This document shows, piece after piece, positions 13,717-22,398 of a stretch of 38,105 nucleotides of DNA (the first letter of the stretch is position 1; each line of letters opens with the position of its first letter). Source of the DNA: a virus. The stretch is taken from positions 1 to 38,105 of IMG/VR virus record IMGVR_UViG_3300035698_005606; one strand, written 5' to 3'. A model generated the notes under the pieces. It had not been told where the DNA came from and made no database searches. It was given only the letters and a program-made list of their open reading frames with translations. A program made the translations under genes and the position numbers.

Positions 13717-13773
13717 AGTTCCGAAATGATTGCGTTAAAATGAAATGATTGCGTTAAAATGACAAAAGTGGTA
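13717..13773. repeat. 19-bp iteron-like units, cluster A (three)
   Basis: Units at 13717, 13736 and 13755, each exactly 19 bp. The first two share AAATGATTGCGT. The third, TAAAATGACAAAAGTGGTA, is close to the cluster C unit at 13999. They sit ahead of the first winged-helix gene. They may be replication-initiator or repressor sites. Confidence 0.65.
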
Positions 13774-13799
13774 AATGATAGGTATATTATTGAAATTAT

Positions 13800-13861
<62 letters not shown>

Positions 13862-13918
13862 GTGAGTCATAATTATTGTAGTTTGTCATAATGTTTGTAA
13901 ATTGACATAGTATTTGTA
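13862..13918. repeat. 19-bp iteron-like units, cluster B (three)
   Basis: Units at 13862, 13881 and 13900 follow each other without gaps. The consensus with the others is near AATTGTCATAATNTTTGTA, with CATA and the final TGTA best kept. They flank the AT-only tract on its right. Confidence 0.7.
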
Positions 13919-13998
13919 TATGTGAGTTTGTTTTAAACTTTTGTGAAGACTTTTACTTTGTTCTAATAAATGTTCTAATGATTTGAGAATATATATGG

Positions 13999-14093
13999 TA
14001 AAATGACACTTTTGGTAAATTGTCGCAATTATTGTAAATTGACATAATGTTTGTAATTTGTCATAGAGGTAGTCAATTGTCATAATCTTAGTA
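13999..14093. repeat. 19-bp iteron-like units, cluster C (five)
   Basis: Five gapless 19-bp units start at 13999, 14018, 14037, 14056 and 14075. The unit at 14037, AATTGACATAATGTTTGTA, is closest to the consensus, and the one at 14056 is the most diverged. The array ends just before the rightward TATA box, so its ligand could also control the plus-strand operon. Confidence 0.75.
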
Positions 14094-14105
14094 AAATTTA
14101 TATAC
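14093..14105 (+). promoter_or_regulatory. Rightward promoter (TATA-like)
   Basis: AAAATTTATATAC directly follows the last iteron unit. It is the only good TATA-like box facing right before the plus-strand operon. A transcript would start near 14125-14130, leaving a long untranslated leader before the AGGAGGTG at 14371. Confidence 0.5.
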
Positions 14106-14194
14106 TAGCAAAGCAACATAAGATATACATAAGGATTAAAGAACTTAATCGAACGGTTCTGATATAAGGTCCTGTGGTAATGCATCCGACTGTA

Positions 14195-14206
14195 AACTTG
14201 CAAGTT
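14195..14206. repeat. 12-bp perfect palindrome in leader
   Basis: AACTTGCAAGTT reads the same on both strands, and with one extra base the symmetry extends to GTA...TAC on either side. It could be an operator for a dimeric regulator or an RNA hairpin in the leader of the nuclease operon. Chance is not excluded. Confidence 0.4.
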
Positions 14207-14387
14207 ACGATTCAAATGTTGGTGCATCCACGAATTTCTTAAATATTATTACTGAATATAATGTAAACTTCTATATAAACAAATAGATGTTTCAGCCAAT
14301 GCATCAAACAAAAGTTTTATAAACCTCCAAATAAATCTAATAATAGCACAGAAATTTTAGATTACAATTTAGGAGGTGCGTAGAGAG

Positions 14388-14438
14388 ATGATAGGAAAAA
14401 TTATTAATCAAGATTCTTATAAGGTGACTAAAAATTAG
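14388..14438 (+). CDS. Leader ORF ahead of the nuclease (16 aa)
   Basis: An AGGAGGTG ribosome site at 14371 is placed ideally for ATG at 14388, but the frame ends after 16 codons (MIGKIINQDS...VTKN) at TAG. It overlaps the nuclease frame by 5 bases. It may be a leader peptide, or the true N-terminus of the nuclease joined by a +1 shift or separated by a one-base error in an A-run. Confidence 0.5.
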   Translation: MIGKIINQDSYKVTKN

Positions 14439-14829
14439 TTATCATTATTTTGAGACGCAAGCTAAGAATTATTTAAAAGACAAATATCCACGTTATACTT
14501 GGAACAAATTAAGTTCTCAACATCATATCGACTTATTAGGTATTGGAATGTTGCCTTATTCTAATTTAGTTATTGGTGCTACTCCTACTGAACACGAACA
14601 TTTACAACCTACTATAATTCTTGTTGAATGTAAATTTACTAAAAAAAAGAAATATTATCCTTTTGAAGATTCAAGAAAACGTAAACAATTAGATGCGTAT
14701 TTGCATGAAGCTGAAATCTATAAAGCGAGAGGTTTTAACGTGATGTGTTTTCTAATAGTCAAAGTTAATAAAAAAGTCCATTTTATCAGGTTCAGAAAAA
14801 CTGAAGATTTGCCGAGGTCTATACAATGA
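14434..14829 (+). CDS. Hjc-like PD-(D/E)XK nuclease
   Basis: The frame has the nuclease core in order: YFETQAKNYLKDKYP (Glu in helix 1), HHIDLLGIG (Asp) and IILVECKF (E-x-K), followed by a basic helix and FNVMCFLIVKVNKKVHFIRF. This order matches the archaeal Holliday-junction resolvase Hjc and related nucleases. The first ATG (14548) would remove the first two motifs, so the true start is upstream. There is no ATG, GTG or TTG there: ATT at 14434 lies 6 bases after AAGGTGA, a good ribosome site. A shifted fusion to the 16-codon leader is the alternative. It would resolve recombination intermediates made by RadA. Confidence 0.7.
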   Translation: MSYHYFETQAKNYLKDKYPRYTWNKLSSQHHIDLLGIGMLPYSNLVIGATPTEHEHLQPTIILVECKFTKKKKYYPFEDSRKRKQLDAYLHEAEIYKARGFNVMCFLIVKVNKKVHFIRFRKTEDLPRSIQ

Positions 14830-15131
14830 GAATAACTAAAACTATCAAAATTGCTATGAAAGAACTTATAGCTGAAGGAAATTACGTTATATTATTGAAT
14901 AACGAATTATTCGATTTCGTATCTACTAGCGAAAAGAAGTTACGTTTTATCAAGACTATTTATGTCGAAGACGAAAATTATAATATTGCTAAACATAAAG
15001 ACAGATTATCTAAATTCTATAAATATCCTAAATTTTACGATGATGATATGTTAATTAAAAATAAATGTTTTTCTAAAGAACTTTGGATTCGGTCAGAAAA
15101 TATTTGGGTAAGCAAAATCATAGTAAATTAA
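14826..15131 (+). CDS. Hypothetical protein (101 aa)
   Basis: It begins MRITKTIKIA in an ATGA overlap with the nuclease gene, so the two are translationally coupled. Strands such as NYVILLNNELFDFV are followed by a basic helix and a C-terminal KELWIRSENIWVSKIIV. The ending resembles the last strand of some PD-(D/E)XK relatives, but no catalytic set is present. It may be an inactive partner subunit. Confidence 0.6.
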   Translation: MRITKTIKIAMKELIAEGNYVILLNNELFDFVSTSEKKLRFIKTIYVEDENYNIAKHKDRLSKFYKYPKFYDDDMLIKNKCFSKELWIRSENIWVSKIIVN

Positions 15132-15159
15132 AACAACATTTTATACGGAGGTATTAAAA

Positions 15160-15615
15160 ATGACACAAGAACAACCAACTAGAGACGATAAAGCACGTTT
15201 CGAATTAAGCCAAAAAGTACTGAAAGATGCAAAGGAAAAGATTAGCGTAGCAATAGATACTATTAAAGTAGCAATTACTAAATTTCCTCAAACACAAAGA
15301 GCATATTTAGCGATGGATTTAGTAAATGGTATTTTAGATTCAGCAAATTGTAAAACTATTGTTGTACATCAACCGCAAATTGTTCCTTTAAGCGAAGCAG
15401 AAATTAAACAACGTGAAGAACAAATTAAAGTTCAACAACAAATGCAAGAACAAGCTATAAAAGAAACAGAGTTAAGAGAAGCTATCCCTGAAGGCGAAAA
15501 ACCTAAAACAGTAGCATCTTTACCTGAAACAGAAGATAAGCCTGTAGAAGCCGTGCAACCTGTAGCTCCGCCTAAACCTGTGGAATTAACTGAACCAGAA
15601 ACTAAGGCTGAATAA
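15160..15615 (+). CDS. Hypothetical protein with Pro/Glu-rich tail (151 aa)
   Basis: The first 70 residues are helical (MTQEQPTRDD..., then KEKISVAIDTIKVAITKFPQ). Residues 80-110 form a Gln/Glu-rich coiled-coil-like stretch, and the last 45 residues are Pro/Glu/Val-rich and disordered. It has a GGAGG ribosome site. It is the last gene of the rightward operon. The composition resembles scaffold-like or virion-associated accessory proteins, but nothing proves it. Confidence 0.6.
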   Translation: MTQEQPTRDDKARFELSQKVLKDAKEKISVAIDTIKVAITKFPQTQRAYLAMDLVNGILDSANCKTIVVHQPQIVPLSEAEIKQREEQIKVQQQMQEQAIKETELREAIPEGEKPKTVASLPETEDKPVEAVQPVAPPKPVELTEPETKAE

Positions 15616-15620
15616 GCCCA

Positions 15621-15642
15621 ATTTTATTTTTTATTCTTTAGA
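15621..15642 (+). terminator. T-rich terminator of the plus operon
   Basis: Right after the stop of the 151-residue gene comes TTTTATTTTTTATTCTTT, a run of T of the kind that ends transcription in archaea. It separates the rightward operon from the convergent late operon. Confidence 0.6.
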
Positions 15643-15738
15643 AAAAGTTTAACGAAACACACTATAACATTTATACAAGAGTCTTTAAAATTACACCATT
15701 TGTTTTTCTGTTCATAAATTAGTATTTTTAATGACATT

Positions 15739-18700
15739 TTATTCGATTATCACATAAGCTTTATTCGCCGAATCTGTACCTTTTATATTCCAAGATACAT
15801 AATTAGTCGGTGTTGCGCTCTGGAAAGTTGTTGTACCAGTGCCATATATCAATACATTGCTACCACCTAAATCGTATGGTGTAGTTATAACACATTCATC
15901 GCTAGATTGTATAAGCCAATCTCCACTACCTGCATATACGCAAGAACTTTCCACTTCAATCCAAAAGGTCATAGGTTCGCCATATTCAGTTCCATCTGTA
16001 ATATTAATTGTACAATTTGCTAATCCTACGTAATCTGTAACGCTTGTTAATGATAATGATGTATTTTCAAAAGTCCAGTTTATCGTTGCTGCATCATAAT
16101 AAATTTCTGCGTTAGAACCTGTACTATCCCAAATAGAGTGAGTTCCGGTATCTGAATAACAAGTTACTGAACCCCATCCTTCCGTAAATGATACATATCT
16201 ATATTTAAATTCTGTAGTAGAATAGTCAAAACATTTAGCAGGAATTTCGTATTCTACTGTACCCGCTAACCCATTTTTAAATGTCATCGTAGATGTATTA
16301 GTTATACCTTCCGGTCTTTCAACAGTTATGTCTATTGTTGCAGCATCTCCACCATCATTAGTAGCAGAAGTACCAATATCACCATCAAATAAATGCTCTA
16401 TATTCGTCCAATGTCCATTATCAACATAAGTGGTAGTATTCAATCCTCCACACTCATTTGAAACATTAAATTCTTGGTAGCAATATGGGTACGGATATTG
16501 AGTAATTGTGCAATTTACTGCACTAGCGTTTTCATATTGTACTCCGAAAGTAACTGTATCGCCATCACTATCATTAGCATAAAGGGATAAATTATTTAAA
16601 TAAGTGATTGTGCCAAAATTTGCTTCTTGAGTAGTATTACTTATATTATATAACCAGTATGGAGGTGTGTTTGAAGGAGATGTTTCAGTTAAATCATAAA
16701 TCCCAAAATCATCCAAGAAAACTTCTGCATTTGAAGAGTCTGCACCAAAATCAAAGAATATTGCAGGAGTATCATTCATCATAGTTGTACCGCCTGAAAC
16801 AGTTACTCCGTCAATTTTGATGTCGTAAGTTGAGTTAGTATAATATAAATATACTTGATAATGTTTCCAGGTACTAATTTCATCATCATCTATCTTCCTA
16901 TATTGTTGACTTCCACTATAATACATCTCTTTAGTATCAGCAGACAAATAATTGTAAAAGTAGACATTAGATACGTCTTGTTCAAAACCATAATTACAAG
17001 TTCCACTAGAAATCATATTCATAGTTTGTATGTTATTATAATAAACATAATAATCCATCATATAGTTTTTAGATGCATTTAAAGTTATTCCTGCTGAAGC
17101 TAAACTTAAACTTGCTACAAGATTGTTAGTGCTATCTCTTTTAACTCTCATAGAATATGAACCGCTTTTAGCTTGTGTTGTGCTTCTTTCCATAATTCCA
17201 TTAGTTGCTGCGTGAGTACTTCTTCCAAGTTTTGTCCAATAAGTATTGTCATATTCGAAACTAGTACCGTATATTAAACTATCATTTATTATGCTACCGT
17301 AGTTATAATCTAATAATATTTCCCTTTCAGATAAACCCCTGTCATATGTTTTAACTTCGTCAATTAAACCTCTAAATTTTGAACCATCGGCATAATCTAT
17401 TCCCATACTGAGAGGTACACTGCCTGCCCGTATAGTACCATAAGCCATACTTCCTATAGTGACATCAACGCCATTAACATATAAATATAAATTTCCTGCT
17501 GAAGCCATAAAAGTCACATAGTTCCATTCATTAATTGTAACCGAATTTACTGTTGAAAGTATTCCTTTGTTTGAACCATCATATACATAAGCTTGTAACT
17601 GATTAGTTCCAGCTGTTCTAAATATGAAATGGTGGTCTCCACCATGCCAATCATTTAGTATCGTACCTAGTCTAGCTGAATCTGTAGGATATATCCACGC
17701 AGAAATAGTAAAGTTTGTACTTACACCCAAATTATTTAGTTCTGATGATGTTACTCTAATATAATCATCTGTGCCATCAAAATCATAAGAGTTAGTACTT
17801 CCATTACCACTAATATTATAAATAGGATAACTTGTACTTTGAGTTGCACCTGTAACTATACCATCGTTAAAACTCCAACTATCTAAAGCATTACCGTTAA
17901 AGTTCCAGTAGGATATCCCTCCTGTAGGGATAAAATGTTCTGGACCATATTCATTACCATAATTAAATACGTTTGTAACTTCTCTAGGATTTAAATCTCT
18001 AGTCCATATTTTTAATTCATCTAATATTCCAGTATAATAACCAGCAATTGAACCTTTATCATTACCCGCCCCAACTGCAAAATCATATTGTACATTTAAT
18101 GTTCCTGATAAAGAATCAGAATCTTCTAATATACCGTTCACATATAATTTCATAGTCGTACCGTCCCAAGTTCCCAACACATGGTTCCAAGATTCCTCTG
18201 AAATGTTAGTTGTTGCCTGTACCTCTGCAATGCTTCCAGCAGAATTACGCAATCCAAATCTTGGGTATCCTGTAATAATTCTAAACTGAATATTAGTTTT
18301 ATCTGCATCTCCCGCCCCAGTTGTACTACCAAAAACATATTGAGTTGCCGCAGAATCTTGATGATGATATGCCCAATATGAAAATGTGAAAGATGTTAAT
18401 CCTGTAGGAGAATAACCTAAATCGACATACTCGCTATTACTACCGTCAAAAATTCCTGAATTTGCAATTCCTGCACCATCACCATCTCCTGAAATATTAA
18501 AAGTGGGAAATTTAGTATTATATTGCATACTATGAACTACCCCATCCTCAGAATTCCATTGGTCATTTACTTGATTTTGAAAATCGTAATATGACTGTCT
18601 GTCTGGAGCTGAAGGGTCAGTATTATTATACCAAGGGTCCAGTAAAAACAATTTGCTTTGTGCGATTGCTTCTGCAAATGTTAAAGCAGATGGTTTAAAA

Positions 18701-19977
18701 GCTATATCATACTTTCCTTCTTGTCCTTTTGGGTCAATCATAGCTTTGATAATATACTCTTGGTCGATGTTCATATTAACATCTTCTAAAGCATACCATT
18801 TAGTTTTGTTATCATATTCGTATTCTATAGTTCTGAATTTTGATTTAATATCCATCCATTGTTTTTCTTTGTTTTCTTCCCAGTAAATTGTATAATTAGT
18901 TAAATTGTAAGTATCAAAAGAGTGTTCCCAAGCTAGTTCTTCTGTAATATTCCAACAGTATAATACTTTAGGATTAGTTGTATAAGTATAAGTTTGCGGA
19001 GGAGCACATGTTGCAGACTCTTCAACAGTCACGTTGTGAGGATTGTAATAATCAGCTGTACTTGGTTGTACTTCGCTTGTATTAAAACCAAATAAAATAT
19101 CAACATTTCCACTATATTGTTTGTTGGTAAATTTAAATTCTACTTCTTGCTTACCTGTAATAGTGTGAGGAGTTGCTACTATATTTACTAGACTATTATT
19201 GACATAAACTGAATCTCCATCTATTGTCCAGTTCCATTCTACTATTGGGTCGAATAGTCTAACATTAAAAACTTCATAGTCAGAATCTATATCATATTGA
19301 GCTGCTACACTATCACTTCCGTAAGGATAACCTATCCAAGCCCATCTATAACCTTCTTCTAATTCTACGTTCATATTCATACCAAAATTTAATTTATATT
19401 CGTTAATTAATTTACGTTTAACTCCAGTGTCTTTTAAATCGTCTACTGAATATCTATAGAAATATTTTGAACCGTTATATATCTTGATTATATGTGAAAT
19501 GGGGAATAATTCAATATCGTCTATGTTACCATCGTAAGTATATTCGTCTACGATTACTGCACCATTTTGGTATGGCGTATATCTGCCTATTAAAGTGGAA
19601 TTGATTTTAAGTAAATTTATCATACCTTCATTAAATATCTCTGAATCTTCTACTAGATTAGAAGTCCAAATACCTAAACTGTTTCTAGCACTTCTACTTA
19701 TTACTATATCTGTATCGTTCTTAAAAACAGATTCTACTATAACATTTCTTGCGTCTCTGTATTGTAAAGTTGTTCCTGAAAATAAACGGTTACTTTCACG
19801 ACCAGATACTAAAAATCTACCGTAAGGCTCACCATCAGAATTTAAATATTTAATATAAAAAACTGATTCGTCTTTATTAATATTCATTTTTGCGTTATCG
19901 TTGAAAATGATATACACGCCAGCTGAAGCTAATAATAAGGTTAAAAATCCTACTATAAATATTTTAGTCTCTACCAT
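15739..19977 (-). CDS. Membrane-anchored LamG adhesin (1412 aa)
   Basis: Residues 5-25 (IFIVGFLTLLLASAGVYIIF) form an N-terminal anchor or signal. Residues 40-460 are beta-rich with repeated Asn-x-Ser/Thr sites. Two concanavalin-like LamG domains follow at about 465-670 and 690-895, each ending in the family wording L/I-D-E-L/V-K-x-W/Y...Y/F-N-Y-G. A third lectin-like domain occupies about 900-1090, then a cadherin-like repeat with NDSDGDTVTF near 1140. It is the last gene of the late operon, behind the fibre genes. It probably binds host-surface sugars. The anchor is unusual for a tail fibre and suggests that it passes through, or sits in, the host membrane. Confidence 0.8.
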   Translation of the reverse strand: MVETKIFIVGFLTLLLASAGVYIIFNDNAKMNINKDESVFYIKYLNSDGEPYGRFLVSGRESNRLFSGTTLQYRDARNVIVESVFKNDTDIVISRSARNSLGIWTSNLVEDSEIFNEGMINLLKINSTLIGRYTPYQNGAVIVDEYTYDGNIDDIELFPISHIIKIYNGSKYFYRYSVDDLKDTGVKRKLINEYKLNFGMNMNVELEEGYRWAWIGYPYGSDSVAAQYDIDSDYEVFNVRLFDPIVEWNWTIDGDSVYVNNSLVNIVATPHTITGKQEVEFKFTNKQYSGNVDILFGFNTSEVQPSTADYYNPHNVTVEESATCAPPQTYTYTTNPKVLYCWNITEELAWEHSFDTYNLTNYTIYWEENKEKQWMDIKSKFRTIEYEYDNKTKWYALEDVNMNIDQEYIIKAMIDPKGQEGKYDIAFKPSALTFAEAIAQSKLFLLDPWYNNTDPSAPDRQSYYDFQNQVNDQWNSEDGVVHSMQYNTKFPTFNISGDGDGAGIANSGIFDGSNSEYVDLGYSPTGLTSFTFSYWAYHHQDSAATQYVFGSTTGAGDADKTNIQFRIITGYPRFGLRNSAGSIAEVQATTNISEESWNHVLGTWDGTTMKLYVNGILEDSDSLSGTLNVQYDFAVGAGNDKGSIAGYYTGILDELKIWTRDLNPREVTNVFNYGNEYGPEHFIPTGGISYWNFNGNALDSWSFNDGIVTGATQSTSYPIYNISGNGSTNSYDFDGTDDYIRVTSSELNNLGVSTNFTISAWIYPTDSARLGTILNDWHGGDHHFIFRTAGTNQLQAYVYDGSNKGILSTVNSVTINEWNYVTFMASAGNLYLYVNGVDVTIGSMAYGTIRAGSVPLSMGIDYADGSKFRGLIDEVKTYDRGLSEREILLDYNYGSIINDSLIYGTSFEYDNTYWTKLGRSTHAATNGIMERSTTQAKSGSYSMRVKRDSTNNLVASLSLASAGITLNASKNYMMDYYVYYNNIQTMNMISSGTCNYGFEQDVSNVYFYNYLSADTKEMYYSGSQQYRKIDDDEISTWKHYQVYLYYTNSTYDIKIDGVTVSGGTTMMNDTPAIFFDFGADSSNAEVFLDDFGIYDLTETSPSNTPPYWLYNISNTTQEANFGTITYLNNLSLYANDSDGDTVTFGVQYENASAVNCTITQYPYPYCYQEFNVSNECGGLNTTTYVDNGHWTNIEHLFDGDIGTSATNDGGDAATIDITVERPEGITNTSTMTFKNGLAGTVEYEIPAKCFDYSTTEFKYRYVSFTEGWGSVTCYSDTGTHSIWDSTGSNAEIYYDAATINWTFENTSLSLTSVTDYVGLANCTINITDGTEYGEPMTFWIEVESSCVYAGSGDWLIQSSDECVITTPYDLGGSNVLIYGTGTTTFQSATPTNYVSWNIKGTDSANKAYVIIE

Positions 19978-19988
19978 TATAATTTATC

Positions 19989-20225
19989 CTAACATATAGT
20001 TAATTCAGAAGTATCTCCTGTAATTATTATGCAAGTTGTATTATCGTCAATTCTATGATTAGCAGTATCTTTTTCAAAATTAATTCCGTCAACACTAGTA
20101 ATGTTACCGCCAATTTCAGTATCTCCTCTAACTAATAAAGAATCTATTGTTGTAACGTAAGCCATTACTAGAGGTATCATAAGTAATATTAGTATTGTTA
20201 TTGCAATTAAACCTTCATATTTCAT
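19989..20225 (-). CDS. Short secreted or anchored protein (78 aa)
   Basis: A hydrophobic segment spans residues 5-24 (GLIAITILILLMIPLVMAY), followed by a polar domain with two Cys in NTTCIIITGDTSELTIC. It has a GGAGG site and lies between the beta-helix fibre and the LamG adhesin, which also has an N-terminal anchor. It may be an accessory factor for the adhesin or a small surface protein. Confidence 0.65.
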   Translation of the reverse strand: MKYEGLIAITILILLMIPLVMAYVTTIDSLLVRGDTEIGGNITSVDGINFEKDTANHRIDDNTTCIIITGDTSELTIC

Positions 20226-20247
20226 TTCTATTTTCCTCCTTTAATCA

Positions 20248-21645
20248 TTAATAAGTTACACAGGCAACTATTTGTGCGTCTGCACTATTATCTACTATGT
20301 CAGCATCAGCTCTACAACCTACAAGTATCGTTCTAGTTGCAGCAACATTTATTGTTATTGTCTCACTTCCACCGCCAGAGATTGCTCCTACTCTAGCATT
20401 AGATACAGTTATGTCATTTCCTACTATCGAAAATGCACCTGCTATTTGAATATTATTAAAATTATGCATGTTTGCACCACTAGCTACTACAATATCTCCA
20501 CTAGCATGATTCAATACTACGTTTGAAATATTACCTTGTTGAGACGCCGAATTAAATACTAAGCCTATCTGATTTGATGAGAATAGATTTGAAGCGTTAA
20601 AGTCGTCGCCATAAAAAGTTATAGAATAAAAATCTTGTATATTATGCAATTCCTTACCATACATTTTAATTGTTAAAGTGTTATTTGTTGCATAGCAATT
20701 TTCTAATATACCATCGCCGTCTACATAAATTCCTGTACTACTATAACAAAATACATTTCTCACTATTCCTTTAATCCTAAGAAACTCACTATGAGAAGAT
20801 GTCCCTGTTATTGTGATTCCATCAATTACTCCAACACTATTTCCAATAGCTCTACAACTACTTCCACCACCAATTATTTTTAAATCTTGCACGTAAGAAA
20901 CTTTACCTTGCTTTCCACCAAGTAAATATAAACCTGAACCGGTATAATTTGGTAAATCTAAAGTGCAATCTAAAATTACTGGAGCATCATCTGTTGCAGT
21001 TGAATGAGTTACACAATAACAACTATTTGCAGTTGCATTATTATCGAAATATACTCTTTTAATATAAAGTTTATTCATATCAGAAAATAAGTCTTCTCCC
21101 GAACCAGATGACGTAGTTATTTTTAATTCTTCAACATGGAAGCCTTCATTTGCACCACCATTATCTAAGAAAACATATCCAACCATATCGATATTTACTG
21201 CTTCTTTACCAATACCAACAATTAAACAATCACTTGGTAATGTGATGTCGCCTGTTTCAGTTGTATCTGCTATAACTAATATTCTTACTTTTCCTGCTGC
21301 TATTGCTAAACCTAAAGTTGCATAGTCTCCTACAGTAACGCCAACAGTACATTCAAATTCTGATGGGTCTGCTGCACCTATTGCTTCCCAAGTTGGGACT
21401 GCAGCTTTATAATTATTAGTGAAATATAAGGTTTTATCAGAGTCTTGATATTTGATTGCTCCACCGTAAGTTGCTTCGTCATTTTCTAATACAATTGTTG
21501 TATCTTCGCCTGCGGTTGCGTCATTATTTACTGTCCAAGAAATAGCTGAAGTGCCATCATTAGCATCAACATTAGTTTCAAGCTGATTCATATCTACAGC
21601 AGTAGCTTCTGTGTTGGCTGTAAATCCTACTTTAACGAATGACAT
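20248..21645 (-). CDS. Right-handed beta-helix tail fibre (465 aa)
   Basis: The N-terminus, MSFVKVGFTANTEATAVDMN, is typical of a fibre attachment region. A small strand-rich domain follows. Residues 105-465 have the regular I-x-x-V/N-C-x-x-x-x short-strand repeats of a parallel beta-helix (GIYVDGDGILENCYATNNT and others). It is probably a trimeric receptor-binding fibre or depolymerase-type tailspike. No catalytic residues can be assigned. It starts after a GGAGG site and a late promoter copy. Confidence 0.75.
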   Translation of the reverse strand: MSFVKVGFTANTEATAVDMNQLETNVDANDGTSAISWTVNNDATAGEDTTIVLENDEATYGGAIKYQDSDKTLYFTNNYKAAVPTWEAIGAADPSEFECTVGVTVGDYATLGLAIAAGKVRILVIADTTETGDITLPSDCLIVGIGKEAVNIDMVGYVFLDNGGANEGFHVEELKITTSSGSGEDLFSDMNKLYIKRVYFDNNATANSCYCVTHSTATDDAPVILDCTLDLPNYTGSGLYLLGGKQGKVSYVQDLKIIGGGSSCRAIGNSVGVIDGITITGTSSHSEFLRIKGIVRNVFCYSSTGIYVDGDGILENCYATNNTLTIKMYGKELHNIQDFYSITFYGDDFNASNLFSSNQIGLVFNSASQQGNISNVVLNHASGDIVVASGANMHNFNNIQIAGAFSIVGNDITVSNARVGAISGGGSETITINVAATRTILVGCRADADIVDNSADAQIVACVTY

Positions 21646-21696
21646 TTTCCAAAAACCTCCAATTATCTAAAACCTATATTAGCTATTTATTTATTA

Positions 21697-21708
21697 GTTT
21701 TTAAACTT
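21697..21708 (-). promoter_or_regulatory. Late promoter motif, copy 1
   Basis: Minus-strand AAGTTTAAAAAC followed by TAATAAATAAAT. It lies after the 28-residue gene and about 55 bases before the beta-helix fibre ATG, so it should start a transcript for that gene. Confidence 0.7.
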
Positions 21709-21714
21709 ATTCTT

Positions 21715-21801
21715 TTAACAGTTACCTGCTCCTCTTCCTCCTCTAGTCGTACTTGGTCTAGGACTTCTTGTTCTAGGACCTTTTCCATCTCTATTTGCCA
21801 T
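21715..21801 (-). CDS. Small Gly/Arg protein (28 aa), MxxxDGxGP family-like
   Basis: It reads MANRDGKGPR...RGGRGAGNC. Short proteins with DGxGP near the start and RGxGxC at the end recur in phages and archaea as uncharacterised genes (compare DUF5320-like proteins). A GAGGTGA site 6 bases before the ATG supports it. The length, Arg/Gly content and terminal Cys suggest a nucleic-acid- or virion-associated peptide. Confidence 0.6.
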   Translation of the reverse strand: MANRDGKGPRTRSPRPSTTRGGRGAGNC

Positions 21802-21851
21802 ATTATCTCACCTCGGTCATATGTTTAAAAAAAGAAAATAATTTTTAATCT

Positions 21852-22349
21852 TTACGTAAATTGAATTTTCCACGTTAATGTTAACGATAACGAAGAAGTT
21901 TTAGTAATTGTGCTAAAAGTTATTCTGCTTAATAGCATTCCTGTATCTGCTGATGCGCTAATTACGTGAGTTGAATCTGAACCGAATAGTCCTGCCTCAG
22001 TCAATGCAGCGTTTGCACCAGAATCTCCTTCATCTAAAGTTACTACGAATTGACAAGTATCGTCAGTTGTGGATGTTGTTACTTTTGTTGCTGTGCCTAT
22101 AACTTCTCTATAAACTTCAGTTCCTAAAGCTATATCTGTTGCGTCTGGTGCAGTATTATCAGTTCCTACAGCCATATAAGCTATCGCCACTGAAGTGTCT
22201 ATACCACCAATTAAACCAACTAATAATTCTTTACCTAGAGTTACTATTAAGTTATCTTTTGTAAATTCTTGTACCGTTTTACCAGTATTTTTATCCCAAA
22301 GTCTCATATGTACTGAGCCTTTAGCTTTTATTCCGTCTAAATTATTCAT
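21852..22349 (-). CDS. Tail collar/fibre protein (165 aa)
   Basis: The start is chosen at MNNLDGIKAK because GGAGG lies 8 bases before it. The frame opens earlier. A conserved ALTEAGLFGS near residue 130 and LSRITFSTITKTSSLSLTLT at the end match the beta-rich module seen in phage tail fibre and collar proteins. It follows gpI in the operon and precedes the fibre genes. Confidence 0.65.
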   Translation of the reverse strand: MNNLDGIKAKGSVHMRLWDKNTGKTVQEFTKDNLIVTLGKELLVGLIGGIDTSVAIAYMAVGTDNTAPDATDIALGTEVYREVIGTATKVTTSTTDDTCQFVVTLDEGDSGANAALTEAGLFGSDSTHVISASADTGMLLSRITFSTITKTSSLSLTLTWKIQFT

Positions 22350-22398
22350 TTTTGTTTCCTCCATCATTCTTTGAAGTTAGCCAACTGTCTTTCATCAG

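Noticed and set aside
13886-14083. Minus-strand ORF of 65 codons in the central region
   Set aside because: It is read through the 19-bp repeats, giving repetitive Tyr/Ile/Thr peptides, and has no ribosome site.
14165-14235. tRNA-like stretch (GTGGTAATGC, CTGTAAA and ATTCAAAT in tRNA-like order)
   Set aside because: The spacing resembles D, anticodon (GTA) and T loops, but none of the acceptor, anticodon or T stems pairs. It is chance or a much decayed relic.
14548-14829. Nuclease starting at the first ATG
   Set aside because: This start removes the conserved Glu and Asp motifs that are present in the same frame just upstream.
18150-18338. Minus-strand 62-codon ORF inside the LamG gene
   Set aside because: It is an alternative frame within the adhesin coding region, with no ribosome site.
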